Assembly (NCBI GenBank): GCA_964383495.1
Contig: CAYLHG010000002.1
Span: 135,854-199,853, forward strand
Length of the DNA stretch: 64,000 nt
Origin: CAWKDC01 sp964383495
GTDB lineage: Bacteria > Pseudomonadota > Gammaproteobacteria > JABCZS01
Reading direction: 5' to 3'
The first letter of the stretch is position 1; each line of letters starts with the position of its first letter. Below the pieces are notes generated by a model, which was not told the DNA's origin, searched no databases, and saw nothing but the letters and a program-made list of their open reading frames with translations. The position numbers and the translations under genes were made by a program. Positions 35,080 to 44,042 of the stretch are shown one piece after another.

Positions 35080-36960
35080 CTAAATATCAGCCAAATCGCC
35101 CTTGCTTTCTAACCAAATTTTACGATCACCGGCACGTTTTTTAGACAATAGCATATCCATTAATGTATCGGTTGCTTTTTCATCTTCAACAGTGAGTTGA
35201 ATTAAACGTCGTGTATCCAGTGCCATGGTTGTTTCACGTAATTGTAAGGGGTTCATTTCACCCAACCCTTTAAAACGTGTCACAGTGGCTTTTCCTTTTT
35301 TATTTTCTGCTTCTAAGCGGTCTAAAACGCCTTGCTTCTCTGCTTCATCTAATGCATAAAACACTTCTTTACCTTGATCGATACGATACAACGGCGGCAT
35401 CGCTACAAACACATGCCCGGCTTTCACTAATGGCCTAAAGTGTTTCAAAAATAATGCGCATAATAATGTTGCAATGTGAGCACCATCAGAATCAGCATCT
35501 GCAAGAATACAAATTTTGCCGTAACGTAACCCTTCTAATTGAGCACTGCCTGGATCAACACCAATTGCAATGGAAATGTCATGTACTTCTTGTGATCCTA
35601 ATACTTCTTGGCCCGATACTTCCCATGTATTTAATATTTTTCCACGTAAAGGCATAATAGCTTGAATATCTTTGTCGCGCGCTTGTTTTGCAGATCCGCC
35701 CGCAGAATCCCCTTCCACTAGAAATAATTCTGTTAAACGCAAATCTTCACTCATGCAATCAGCTAATTTTCCGGGCAATTGCGGCCCTGCGGTGATTTTT
35801 TTGCGCGTTACTGTTTTGCCTTGGCGTAAACGCGATTGCGCAGCTTCTAATACTAATGCTGCAATCAATTCTGCTTCTTGTACATTTTGATGCAACCATA
35901 AAGTTAATGCGTCTTTCACAACACCTGCTACAAATGCAGCTGCTTGACGCGATGCTAAACGTTCTTTAGTTTGCCCGACAAATTGTGGCTCATGCATTTT
36001 GTAAGAAATAACATAACTTAAATTTCCCCACACATCTTCGGGCGCTATTTTTACACCTCTGGGTGCTAAATTACGCAATTCACAAAAATCACGGACAGCA
36101 TCGCACAAACCTGTACGCAATCCATTCACATGTGTGCCGCCTTGAATTGTGGGAATTAAATTGACGTAACTTTCACCCACTAATTCTGTAGGTTCTGTAT
36201 GCCACACCACAGCCCAGTCAACTACTTCTTCTGCAGAGGTAAAATGCCCTACAAATAACTCTTTGGGTAAAAAGGCTGTTGTCAATGTGCTTTTTAAATA
36301 ATCACGCAACCCATCTTCGTAATACCATGTTTCTTGTTCATTGCGTGCTTCATCAAAAAATTCAACCGTTAACCCTGGACACAACACTGCTTTCGCACGA
36401 AGCACGTGTTTTAATTCAGACACCACAAATTTAGGATTATCAAAATAAGATGCTTCCGGCCAAAAGCGAACATATGTGCCTGTTTCTTTTTTAGGAATAT
36501 TCCCTGTGGATTTTAATTTTTGTACCACTTTTCCTTGTTTGAAAACCATGGTGTGTACCTGGCCATCACGCATGATTTCTACTTCCAAGCGCTCCGACAA
36601 GGCGTTCACAACAGAGACACCCACACCATGTAAACCGCCTGAAAATTGATAGCTTTTATTTGAAAACTTACCCCCGGCATGTAAACGCGTAAGAATAAGC
36701 TCTACACCAGGTACTTTTTCGGTGGGATGAATATCCACCGGCATGCCTCGACCATTGTCTGCCACAGATAACGAATTATCTTTATGCAACGTCACAGAAA
36801 TTAGGCTGGCATGACCTGAAGTCGCCTCATCCGAGCTGTTATCAATCACCTCATGGGCAAGGTGGTTAGGGTTGGTAGTGTTCGTAAACATGTTCGGACG
36901 CTTACGCACAGGGTCCAGCCCGGAGAGGACCTCTATCGATTCCGCAGTGTATTTAGACAT
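35080..36960 (-). CDS. parE: DNA topoisomerase IV subunit B
   Basis: This is the ATPase subunit of topoisomerase IV, 626 residues. The GHKL ATPase has EVIDNSSDEA, VADNGRGMPVD and GGLHGVGVSVVNALS. The TOPRIM part has LVEGDSAGGSA and ADADSDGAHI, and the C-terminal PLRGKILN segment is conserved. It lacks the extra insert of Gram-negative GyrB, so it is ParE. It is the first gene of parE-parC, with TATAAT about 30 bases ahead of its start. Confidence 0.95.
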   Translation of the reverse strand: MSKYTAESIEVLSGLDPVRKRPNMFTNTTNPNHLAHEVIDNSSDEATSGHASLISVTLHKDNSLSVADNGRGMPVDIHPTEKVPGVELILTRLHAGGKFSNKSYQFSGGLHGVGVSVVNALSERLEVEIMRDGQVHTMVFKQGKVVQKLKSTGNIPKKETGTYVRFWPEASYFDNPKFVVSELKHVLRAKAVLCPGLTVEFFDEARNEQETWYYEDGLRDYLKSTLTTAFLPKELFVGHFTSAEEVVDWAVVWHTEPTELVGESYVNLIPTIQGGTHVNGLRTGLCDAVRDFCELRNLAPRGVKIAPEDVWGNLSYVISYKMHEPQFVGQTKERLASRQAAAFVAGVVKDALTLWLHQNVQEAELIAALVLEAAQSRLRQGKTVTRKKITAGPQLPGKLADCMSEDLRLTELFLVEGDSAGGSAKQARDKDIQAIMPLRGKILNTWEVSGQEVLGSQEVHDISIAIGVDPGSAQLEGLRYGKICILADADSDGAHIATLLCALFLKHFRPLVKAGHVFVAMPPLYRIDQGKEVFYALDEAEKQGVLDRLEAENKKGKATVTRFKGLGEMNPLQLRETTMALDTRRLIQLTVEDEKATDTLMDMLLSKKRAGDRKIWLESKGDLADI

Positions 36961-36988
36961 GGCTATCCTTGGGCAGCTTGAACGCTAC

Positions 36989-36994
36989 ATTATA
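36989..36994 (-). promoter_or_regulatory. -10 box of parE-parC
   Basis: Perfect TATAAT on the minus strand in GGCTATAATGTAG, 28 bases before the parE ATG. No strong -35 box is seen at the usual distance. Confidence 0.5.
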
Positions 36995-37146
36995 GCCTGA
37001 CTCTGCTTTTATTGCATAACAGGGTTTTATGAATTGTTTTAATAAAATCAATAGATTTTAATAATCAAAAATTAAGTTGTGTAAAAAACATAAGTCAGCT
37101 AAGATGGCGTATTCAAAAAGCAATGAGCAGTTAGAAAGAGGGCCCC

Positions 37147-38169
37147 GTGAGAGAACCAAAACACATACAAATCTTCGCAGATTACGATGGCGCCCTGGGT
37201 GACATTGACCCTACTGGCTCTAGCTTGCTTCCTACAACCGTATTTAATGCAAATGAAAAACTTAATCGCCGCATTTACAAATATCATCAAGATGAAACCG
37301 TTGCTAAAATTACAGTGCGTTGTTTTTCTGCACGAAATGATTGTGCAAACGACTTCTACAATGCAAAGCGCAATGCGAATGGTTCTGTGTTCGAGGAACT
37401 GGGAAAATATGTTGATGAATTAAAACAACATACAAATAAAATCCACTTACGCAAAACATTGGCTCAAGATTTTTTTGCACATAACAAAACTACTGGGACC
37501 GCTCCTGAGACACACTGGAAAAAATTAGAGCAGCATAAACTGCAGAAAAAATGGCAACATCTCGCAGGCTACTTTCCTTTTCTAGTATCTGGAGATGCAC
37601 CTAATGCTTTTGAAAAATGCCTCTATCCAGCAGACTGTACTAAAGTAATGCTTTTTTTCATTCATGTATGGGATAGTCATCATAGCAGAGAGCCAAATTG
37701 TGAACTCAATATTGAAATATATGACGATAATATGCCCATCCTAACAAAAATTCACGAGTTCTATTCACAAAATAAACATTTGTTGCCGCCCAATATGGAT
37801 ATCAGGTTTGTACATTATGAGCATATCAGCTGGCCTGATGGCACATTGTTCAGATATAAATGCGATGTGTTAGAACATATGCATATCGACAATAAAGACT
37901 CTTCTCATCCCATCGATGTATCTATTAATATTCAACAAGAAGCAGTTCGATTAGCCTCGATACTGCAAATTAAACGTGTTGCTGAAAATGAGCCATACAC
38001 AATTACTGCAGCACTGCCCGTTAACCTTCGGTTAGACTTTTTGGCCCAAGCAAGTAACGATTATGCAGTTTTTGCCACTTCAAGCTTACATTTTGCTGCG
38101 CCTGTTCAACAGCGTGATATTCAGCAGCCTGTTGTTGACGCACAGCACATGAACCCCAATTCTATATAA
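37147..38169 (+). CDS. Orphan protein with HAD-like motif, candidate effector (340 aa)
   Basis: I do not recognise the family. The N terminus reads IQIFADYDGALGDID with Asp12 and Asp14 spaced as in HAD phosphatase motif I (DxDG). IEIYDDNMPIL near residue 193 could be motif IV (DD). A clear motif II or III is not obvious, so the HAD assignment is tentative. The rest is soluble and mixed. The start is GTG with GAGGG four bases upstream. A hairpin with arms AACCC/GGGTT wraps the stop codon, and a longer one follows at 38188-38221. It stands alone between parE and the scaffold gap. Confidence 0.6.
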   Translation: MREPKHIQIFADYDGALGDIDPTGSSLLPTTVFNANEKLNRRIYKYHQDETVAKITVRCFSARNDCANDFYNAKRNANGSVFEELGKYVDELKQHTNKIHLRKTLAQDFFAHNKTTGTAPETHWKKLEQHKLQKKWQHLAGYFPFLVSGDAPNAFEKCLYPADCTKVMLFFIHVWDSHHSREPNCELNIEIYDDNMPILTKIHEFYSQNKHLLPPNMDIRFVHYEHISWPDGTLFRYKCDVLEHMHIDNKDSSHPIDVSINIQQEAVRLASILQIKRVAENEPYTITAALPVNLRLDFLAQASNDYAVFATSSLHFAAPVQQRDIQQPVVDAQHMNPNSI

Positions 38170-38187
38170 CCCCAGTGATGGGTTGAG

Positions 38188-38221
38188 CAAAACCACCCTC
38201 CCTTATTTGCGCGTGGTTTTG
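38188..38221. terminator. Hairpin after the 340-residue gene
   Basis: Perfect 9-base arms CAAAACCAC and GTGGTTTTG with a 16-base loop, 19 bases after the stop. The T4 run lies inside the arm, so this is a possible rather than typical terminator. Confidence 0.4.
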
Positions 38222-38319
38222 TCAATTGCAGCATGCATCCCTACTACCGAATTATCAAAGCGCTGCGTTCAGATCGCACTTCTGGTGGGGAGCCAGCATC
38301 ATCCGCAGAAGAAGGCGCT

Positions 38320-38780
38320 ATGAATAGTAATGTACCCACAACCGTCGTCACAGCGGCTGCAGCAGGCACTGCAATAGCGGAAGCGAGCGTAAGTTCTAAC
38401 ACCTGCTCTGACGTTTCATCAGCAGCGCCCCATATTTCTTTGCTCCAGCTGGGTGCCAAGTCTGTCATCATCAAAGCGACGATAATACCCACCATCGATA
38501 AAAGGTATGTGCCTGCCACCACNNNNNNNNNNNNNNNNNNNNNNNNNNNNNNNNNNNNNNNNNNNNNNNNNNNNNNNNNNNNNNNNNNNNNNNNNNNNNN
38601 NNNNNNNNNNNNNNNNNNNNNNTCATCAAAGCGACGATAATACCCACCATCGATAAAAGGTATGTGCCTGCCACCACACGATCTAACGAAGTTCAGAGTG
38701 CGTTATATTCATATCAAGGTCAGCTCACTGAACATGCACAAGTGCATATTCCGCCTTTTGAAGATTATCTTGAAAAATAA
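38320..38780 (+). CDS. Small ORF split by artificial gap (about 101 aa after collapse)
   Basis: The plus-strand frame is interrupted by 100 N. The same 55 bases flank the N on both sides (38468-38522 and 38623-38677). If one copy and the N are removed, the frame reads through in phase and ends at TAA 38780 with a natural-looking tail (ALYSYQGQLTEHAQVHIPP). ATG at 38320 follows AGAAGG; ATG at 38233 gives 130 residues but has no ribosome site. The N-terminal part is Ala/Thr/Ser-rich. The opposite strand has a competing 92-residue frame with two hydrophobic segments (38244-38522), so the coding strand is not certain. It ends three bases from the convergent hydrolase. Confidence 0.42.
38523..38622. 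other. Assembly gap (100 N) with 55-bp flanking overlap
   Basis: Exactly 100 N, flanked by identical 55-base sequences. This is the pattern left when two contigs that end in the same k-mer are joined by a fixed-size gap. The true sequence is probably 155 bases shorter. Confidence 0.9.
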
Positions 38781-38783
38781 CGT

Positions 38784-39716
38784 TTATTTCTGTGGTGCCC
38801 ACGCTATATCACACCCTGAAATTAAAAACAAACTGATATCGTGTAAAAATTGTTGCTGATAAGGCTTTTCTAAAAACACATAGTGCCCAGCACCTTTAAT
38901 AATATCGCTACAAGAACCTTTGGGCGCATATTTCATGATCAAAGCAAATTCTTTTTGAACATTATCATGATCTTTATCACCCCCGATGGCAAATACCGGC
39001 ACCGTTAAACGATCATATGGCATGAGTTGCGTTCTTTTAGATTGTGATAGATCTTTACGCCCACCGTTTGGACTTCCAGCGCCATCATATCGCTTTGCTT
39101 GATCAAGGTACGTTCTTAACATATCTTGATCCGTATTATTCAAATTAAATTTCTTTTTTGTTTCTTCTTCATTATAGGGGTGGTACTCTTGCGTTGGCTT
39201 GGGTAAAGCTAGACCATGGGTAATAGGTGAAATCAAAACCAATTGATTTACTTCCTCCGGGTGCACAACCGCAAAACGCGTTGCCGAAATCGTTCCCCAC
39301 GAAAAGCCTATTAAATTAATTTTTTGAGTTTCTTTTTTGTATTTAATAAAATCAACTGCGGCATTGATATCGTCTACTGCATAATCTGCGTCTATCATCA
39401 AACCATTGTTAGGTTTTTGCGAACGCCCATAACCCGCAATGTCTAATAGCCACACCCGAAACCCTTGCTGCGCTAATGCACGAGCAAGGCTGTAATTTTG
39501 CACATTTACATCAAATTGATGAGAAGAATAAGTTACATCATGGACTAATAGCACATCGGGATAAGCACGATCTGGTGCAGCTAGTGGATCCTCATACAAT
39601 GCCAAATACAGTTTCATATTATTGCGCATGAGCGGATACACTCTTGTTTCAACCTCTGCGTGAGCGCAGGATAATAGCATGCTCAGTAATAAGATAAATG
39701 TGGATAATAGTTTCAT
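38784..39716 (-). CDS. Exported alpha/beta hydrolase
   Basis: This is a 310-residue alpha/beta-hydrolase-fold protein. The signal peptide MKLLSTFILLLSMLLSCAHA could be a lipoprotein signal (LLSC) or be cleaved after AHA. The nucleophile elbow is GFSWGT, the oxyanion region VLLVHDVTYSS, a DIAGYGRSQKP loop follows, and the C-terminal histidine is in GAGHYVFLEKP. FAIGGDKDHDN may hold the acid. AAAAGGA precedes ATG 39716; the open frame extends upstream without a better start. Its leader carries the second copy of the motif seen ahead of gap. Substrate unknown. Confidence 0.82.
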   Translation of the reverse strand: MKLLSTFILLLSMLLSCAHAEVETRVYPLMRNNMKLYLALYEDPLAAPDRAYPDVLLVHDVTYSSHQFDVNVQNYSLARALAQQGFRVWLLDIAGYGRSQKPNNGLMIDADYAVDDINAAVDFIKYKKETQKINLIGFSWGTISATRFAVVHPEEVNQLVLISPITHGLALPKPTQEYHPYNEEETKKKFNLNNTDQDMLRTYLDQAKRYDGAGSPNGGRKDLSQSKRTQLMPYDRLTVPVFAIGGDKDHDNVQKEFALIMKYAPKGSCSDIIKGAGHYVFLEKPYQQQFLHDISLFLISGCDIAWAPQK

Positions 39717-39734
39717 GGCAAAATCCTTTTGACT

Positions 39735-39772
39735 AAAAACTCCCGTGGCCTTCGACCGGTGCCTCCTAGATC
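39735..39772 (-). repeat. Leader motif upstream of hydrolase, copy 2
   Basis: On the minus strand: GATC, then GGTC-GAA-GGCC, then ACGGGAGTTTTT, 19 bases before the hydrolase ATG. It is similar in sequence and in position to 1545-1583 ahead of gap. Confidence 0.45.
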
Positions 39773-39894
39773 TATATATATTATGATAGCTGAGAAGCCA
39801 AGGCACGTTTTGCGTAAGCCCTGCCATTCTTCGCGCGCACACGGGCGCGTGTTGCGGCCCGCTAGGGCAGAAGCAAATTACACATCTCCTATGA

Positions 39895-39900
39895 TATACT
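39895..39900 (+). promoter_or_regulatory. -10 box immediately ahead of cca
   Basis: TATACT ends six bases before the cca ATG. If used, the transcript would start at or next to the ATG, giving a leaderless mRNA. No ribosome site is visible, which agrees. The -35 region is weak. Confidence 0.35.
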
Positions 39901-39906
39901 CGTGCG

Positions 39907-41034
39907 ATGAAACAGAACCTTACTCCCCCAGGCAAAACCTACCTTGTGGGTGGCGCTGTACGCGACCACCTCTTGGGTTACCCTTACACAGAAAAAGATT
40001 ATGTTGTTGTCGGCGCAACGCCTGAGGCCATGATTGCTGCAGGTTACACGGCTGTTGGTAAGGCTTTCCCTGTTTTCCTTCACCCTGGTACAAAAGAAGA
40101 ATATGCGCTGGCGCGGTCAGAGCGCAAAACTGGGAAAGGGTATCATGGGTTTGAATGTATTGCAGATCCGAACGTAACATTAGAAGAAGACTTAAAACGG
40201 CGTGATCTCACTATTAATGCCATGGCCATGGGGGACGCACAAAACGTAATCGACCCTTACGGCGGCCAGAAAGATCTGCAACAAAAAGTATTACGCCATG
40301 TGAGCGACGCCTTTGTAGAAGATCCTGTGCGCATTTTACGTGCCGCACGTTTTGCGGCACGTTTTGCTCGTTTAGGATTTACTATTTCGCCTGATACGAT
40401 GGAATTGATGAAAAAAATGGTTGAAGCGGGAGAAGTGAACGCACTGGTTGCGGAGCGTGTGTGGAAAGAAACCGAACGTGCTTTTTTAGAAAAAAATCCG
40501 GAAATTTATATTCAAGTATTGCGTGAATGTGGTGCATTAAAAATATTATTTCCTGAATTAGATGCTGCGCTTGACACATCTGCACAACAACGCTTCGAGC
40601 ATCTCCAAAAAATGTGTGAATTGACTCAGGATCTACCTGCTGCTGAAATCCCTACCATTCGCTTTGCAGTTTTAGCCAATGGTCTGATCATTCACAGCCC
40701 TAATGTTCCCCCTAATTGGAATATTTTTCCACAATTATTGATGGATAATGCGAAGGATCTCAGAGCGCTTTTTGATCTTCCTGCAGAAAGAATTTTAAAT
40801 TTATTATTGAGCTTAGATGCATTTCGACGGAATTTTCGATTTGGCGGATTTTTAAGAATTATCTCTGTGCTCTACGGTGAAAAAGCTGCAAATTATTTAA
40901 ATGAAGCTTGCCATGCAGCAAACAGCGTTGATATTTCATTACTTATCAAAAAAAACATGACGGGCCCAGAAATTAAAGAAGCCATTTATGAAGGCCAAGC
41001 TAAAACCATCGACGCCTGGCTAAAATCGCGTTAA
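39907..41034 (+). CDS. cca: CCA-adding tRNA nucleotidyltransferase
   Basis: This class II nucleotidyltransferase adds or repairs the CCA end of tRNA. It is 375 residues. The N terminus has TYLVGGAVRDHLLG, EKDYVVVGATP, LARSERKTGKGYHGF, LKRRDLTINAMAM, and the nucleotide-selecting VEDPVRILRAARFAARF. After VWKETERAFL and ALKILFPELDA the C-terminal half differs from E. coli. Where the HD phosphohydrolase has RFATLCHDLGK, this protein has RFAVLANGLII, so the HD motif is absent and extra hydrolase activity is not expected. It is upstream of argS by 27 bases. Confidence 0.93.
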   Translation: MKQNLTPPGKTYLVGGAVRDHLLGYPYTEKDYVVVGATPEAMIAAGYTAVGKAFPVFLHPGTKEEYALARSERKTGKGYHGFECIADPNVTLEEDLKRRDLTINAMAMGDAQNVIDPYGGQKDLQQKVLRHVSDAFVEDPVRILRAARFAARFARLGFTISPDTMELMKKMVEAGEVNALVAERVWKETERAFLEKNPEIYIQVLRECGALKILFPELDAALDTSAQQRFEHLQKMCELTQDLPAAEIPTIRFAVLANGLIIHSPNVPPNWNIFPQLLMDNAKDLRALFDLPAERILNLLLSLDAFRRNFRFGGFLRIISVLYGEKAANYLNEACHAANSVDISLLIKKNMTGPEIKEAIYEGQAKTIDAWLKSR

Positions 41035-41061
41035 AATATGGCGATTTGCTAGGGAGCGACC

Positions 41062-42831
41062 ATGAAAGAAACTATCCATACGTTACTATCTCAGGCCATT
41101 AAACAAGCTCAACAAGACGGCCTCATCCCTACGGATATCCAGACTGCTATCCTTGTCGAACACACCAAAGACGCCACCCACGGCGATTTTGCTACTAACC
41201 TAGCCATGACCCTCGCCAAGCCTTGTAAAACCTCTCCCCTGGAAATCGCTAAGATCATTGTATCGCACATCCCTCAATCCCCTGCTGTCACTAAAATAGA
41301 AATCGCCCCCCCGGGCTTTATCAATTTTTTCATGGCCGCTGATTCCACAGCCCACATTTTAACAACCATTTTGACCCAACAAAACCGCTTTGGTGAAAAT
41401 AAAATGGGAAATGGCGCACGCATTTTTTTAGAATATGTTTCCTCTAACCCCACCGGCCCGCTACACGTAGGCCATGGGCGTGGCGCAGCATTTGGTGCAT
41501 CGCTTGCAAAATTATTATCTGCGACTGGGTATGATGTTCACAGCGAATATTATGTGAACGATGCTGGCCGCCAAATGGATATTTTAGCAACCAGCTTATG
41601 GTTACGTTATTTAGAAGCGCAAGGTATTTCCTTCCCTTTTCCAAGTAATGCATATAAAGGCGATTATTTAAAAAACATGCTGCCCACATTAATTCACACC
41701 TTCGGTACCCAATTAGTGCGCCCGGCGGAAACTGTTTTTCAAGATGTGCCTGCTGATGCCCACCCAGAAAAACCTGAAGAGGGTGACAAAGAGGCACATA
41801 TTGACGCTTTAATCGTCAATGCAAAAAAATTATTGGGCAATGATTACAATGCTGTTTTTCAAGTCTCATTGAATACTGTGTTGGATGATATCAAACAAGA
41901 TTTATCTGAATTTGGTGTGATCTTTGAAGAATGGTTTTCAGAAAAATATCTGGCTACTTCGGGTGCGATTCAGCGTGCATTCGATGTATTAAAACGTCAC
42001 GGATATTTATACGAAAAAGATGGTGGGATTTGGTTTAAATCCACTGAATTTGGGGACGATAAAGATCGCTGCGTACAACGTTCAAACGGGCAAACTACTT
42101 ATTTTGCTTCTGACATTGCTTACATGCTCAATAAATTTGACCGCGGCGCACAAAAATTGATTTATATTTTTGGATCTGATCATCACGGATACATTCCTCG
42201 CCTTCGTGCATGTATTGAAGCACTGGGGCATAAAAATGAAGATGTCACGTTTGAAATTGTACAATTTGCTGTATTATACCGCGGGACAGAGCGCGTACAA
42301 ATGTCGACAAGAAGTGGATCATTCGTCACATTGCGTGAGTTGCGTGATGAAGTAGGCAATGATGCTGCACGTTTCTTTTATGTAATGCGCAAAGCGGATA
42401 ATCATATGGATTTTGATTTGGAATTAGCAAAGTCACAGTCTAATGAAAATCCAGTTTATTACATTCAATATGCTCATGCACGTATTTGTGCAGTGTTTAA
42501 ACAATTACCAGAAAAAGGATACAGTTATCATCCTGAAAAAGGATTGACTCATACTGCGTTGCTCAACACACCCCATGAAGAAGCGTTGCTTAAAGAACTC
42601 AACCGCTATCCGGATATGATTGCACAAGCTTCTGCTGCGCGTGAGCCTCATCGCATTGCTATTTACTTACGAGAACTCGCGCACGCCTTGCATAGTTACT
42701 ACAATGCACATATATTTCTAGATGAAAATGAAGCGTTGCGAGATGCTCGCTTATGTTTGATTGCAGCAACACGGCAAGTATTAAAGAATGGACTGATTTT
42801 ACTGGGCGTTTCAGCGCCTGAGGCAATGTAA
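41062..42831 (+). CDS. argS: Arginyl-tRNA synthetase
   Basis: This class I synthetase charges tRNA-Arg. It is 589 residues. It has the N-terminal additional domain, the HIGH-type motif in SSNPTGPLHVGHGRGAAFG, YVNDAGRQMD, and IFGSDHHGYIPRL. The KMSKS position reads VQMSTRSGSFVTLREL, a variant common in ArgS. The C-terminal anticodon domain holds PVYYIQYAHARI. A ribosome site (AGGGAG) precedes the ATG. It is followed one base later by the SPOR protein gene, the arrangement seen near ftsN-hslVU in gammaproteobacteria. Confidence 0.96.
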   Translation: MKETIHTLLSQAIKQAQQDGLIPTDIQTAILVEHTKDATHGDFATNLAMTLAKPCKTSPLEIAKIIVSHIPQSPAVTKIEIAPPGFINFFMAADSTAHILTTILTQQNRFGENKMGNGARIFLEYVSSNPTGPLHVGHGRGAAFGASLAKLLSATGYDVHSEYYVNDAGRQMDILATSLWLRYLEAQGISFPFPSNAYKGDYLKNMLPTLIHTFGTQLVRPAETVFQDVPADAHPEKPEEGDKEAHIDALIVNAKKLLGNDYNAVFQVSLNTVLDDIKQDLSEFGVIFEEWFSEKYLATSGAIQRAFDVLKRHGYLYEKDGGIWFKSTEFGDDKDRCVQRSNGQTTYFASDIAYMLNKFDRGAQKLIYIFGSDHHGYIPRLRACIEALGHKNEDVTFEIVQFAVLYRGTERVQMSTRSGSFVTLRELRDEVGNDAARFFYVMRKADNHMDFDLELAKSQSNENPVYYIQYAHARICAVFKQLPEKGYSYHPEKGLTHTALLNTPHEEALLKELNRYPDMIAQASAAREPHRIAIYLRELAHALHSYYNAHIFLDENEALRDARLCLIAATRQVLKNGLILLGVSAPEAM

Positions 42832-42832
42832 C

Positions 42833-43372
42833 ATGCGACACAGCAAGCGAGCAAAAAATCGCCGAAAATCGTCCTCTTCTGGAACAGGCCACGGGTGGGC
42901 ATGGCTGCTCTTCGGCGTGGTGCTGGGCGGTATTTTAGGCAGTATTGGGTATATAAAATGGTATGAAAGCCGTCCACATACGCTTCCTCCCATTGCCCGG
43001 GCAAGCCAAAAGGCCACTAAACCGCCCAAACCTCAATTTGATTTCTACACTTTGCTGTCTGAAGCAAAAGTAGAGCCGCCACGCAGCCCTGGCGCACCAC
43101 CCCAATCTAAAGTGCCTACCGCAATAGCAGAAGCGTCAGCAAAAGCCCATTATCGATTACAGTTGGCTGCCTTCAAATCCTATCATGAAGCAGACTCAAT
43201 GAAAGCGAAGCTTGCCTTATCAGGCTTTACGTTGGAAATTCAATCGATTAAGCGTGATGGGATTACTTGGTATCGCGTCCAAACGCCTCCTCTTCAGTCC
43301 CAACAAGAAGCGTTACAAATGCAATCTGCTTTGAAAGCGGAAGCTATCACCAGTATTTTAATTCCAGGGTAG
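42833..43372 (+). CDS. SPOR-domain cell division protein (FtsN-like)
   Basis: This is a bitopic inner-membrane protein of 179 residues. It has a short basic cytosolic N terminus (KRAKNRRKSSSS), one helix (AWLLFGVVLGGILGSIGYI, about 23-41), a Pro-rich periplasmic linker, and a C-terminal SPOR domain (YRLQLAAFKSYHEADSMKAKL, then WYRVQTPPLQSQQEA) that binds denuded peptidoglycan at the septum. Position between argS and hslVU matches ftsN, but it is shorter than E. coli FtsN (319), so I leave the symbol open. One base separates it from argS. Confidence 0.85.
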   Translation: MRHSKRAKNRRKSSSSGTGHGWAWLLFGVVLGGILGSIGYIKWYESRPHTLPPIARASQKATKPPKPQFDFYTLLSEAKVEPPRSPGAPPQSKVPTAIAEASAKAHYRLQLAAFKSYHEADSMKAKLALSGFTLEIQSIKRDGITWYRVQTPPLQSQQEALQMQSALKAEAITSILIPG

Positions 43373-43404
43373 CCCTACAAAAATACAAATTCATCCCCAT
43401 ATTA

Positions 43405-43433
43405 TGTAGGAGCGCATAATATGCGCCCTTACA
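43405..43433. repeat. REP-like palindrome, copy 2
   Basis: Arms TGTAGGAGCGCAT and ATGCGCCCTTACA with loop AAT. The two mismatches would be G-U pairs in RNA. It shares the core GTAGGRGCGCAT-N3-ATGCGCCCYTAC with 28582-28610. It lies between the SPOR gene and hslV. Confidence 0.7.
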
Positions 43434-43450
43434 GATCTATGCAACGGTAA

Positions 43451-43459
43451 TGGTATAAT
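43451..43459 (+). promoter_or_regulatory. Extended -10 promoter of hslVU
   Basis: TGGTATAAT is an extended -10 with a perfect TATAAT, 28 bases before the hslV ATG. A heat-shock sigma-32-type box is not evident here. Confidence 0.6.
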
Positions 43460-43487
43460 ATACCTATCACCTCAAGAGGGCCTCATC

Positions 43488-44030
43488 ATGGAACAATTTC
43501 ACGGCACCACCATTGTCTGCGTACGGCGGGGCAATCTCATCGCTATCGGTGGCGACGGCCAAGTCAGCCTTGGCAACACTATCATGAAAGGCAATGCTAA
43601 AAAAGTACGCCGCATTTATCAAAATAAAATATTGGCAGGTTTTGCAGGTGGCACAGCGGATGCCTTCACGCTATTTGAACGCTTCGAAGCAAAATTAGAA
43701 AAGCACCAAGGTCATTTAGTACGCTCTGCAGTTGAGCTTGCGAAAGATTGGCGAACGGATAAAATGCTTCGCCGTTTGGAAGCATTACTGGCTGTGGCTG
43801 ATCACTCTGCTTCGTTGATCATCACAGGCAACGGCGATGTGATCGAACCTGAAGATCATCTGATCGCAATTGGCTCAGGTGGCCCCTATGCTCAATCCGC
43901 AGCACGCGCTTTGCTTCGTAAGACAGAGCTCGATGCTAAAGAAATTGTTACCGAGGCCTTGAAAATTGCGGGAGAGATCTGCATTTATACTAATAATCAG
44001 ATCACTCTGGAAACACTGGCTTTACCCTAA
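43488..44030 (+). CDS. hslV: ATP-dependent protease subunit HslV
   Basis: This is the proteolytic core of the HslUV (ClpYQ) machine, an N-terminal Thr hydrolase. It is 180 residues. Removal of MEQFHG would expose Thr1 in TTIVCVRRGNLIAIGGDGQ, with Lys33 in GNAKKVRR. GFAGGTADAFTLFERFE and GSGGPYAQSAARALL are intact. The six-residue propeptide is longer than the single Met of E. coli but known in the family. GAGGG precedes the ATG. It is followed 12 bases later by hslU. Confidence 0.97.
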   Translation: MEQFHGTTIVCVRRGNLIAIGGDGQVSLGNTIMKGNAKKVRRIYQNKILAGFAGGTADAFTLFERFEAKLEKHQGHLVRSAVELAKDWRTDKMLRRLEALLAVADHSASLIITGNGDVIEPEDHLIAIGSGGPYAQSAARALLRKTELDAKEIVTEALKIAGEICIYTNNQITLETLALP

Positions 44031-44042
44031 TGAGGTTGTATG

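Noticed and set aside
38244..38522. 92-residue minus-strand frame with two hydrophobic segments
   Set aside because: No ATG with a ribosome site, and it stops right beyond the collapsed junction, while the plus-strand frame reads through. Kept only as a rival in the gap finding.
39717..39935. 73-residue N-terminal extension of the hydrolase
   Set aside because: It would hide the signal peptide; the ribosome site precedes ATG 39716 and the extension overlaps the cca start antisense.
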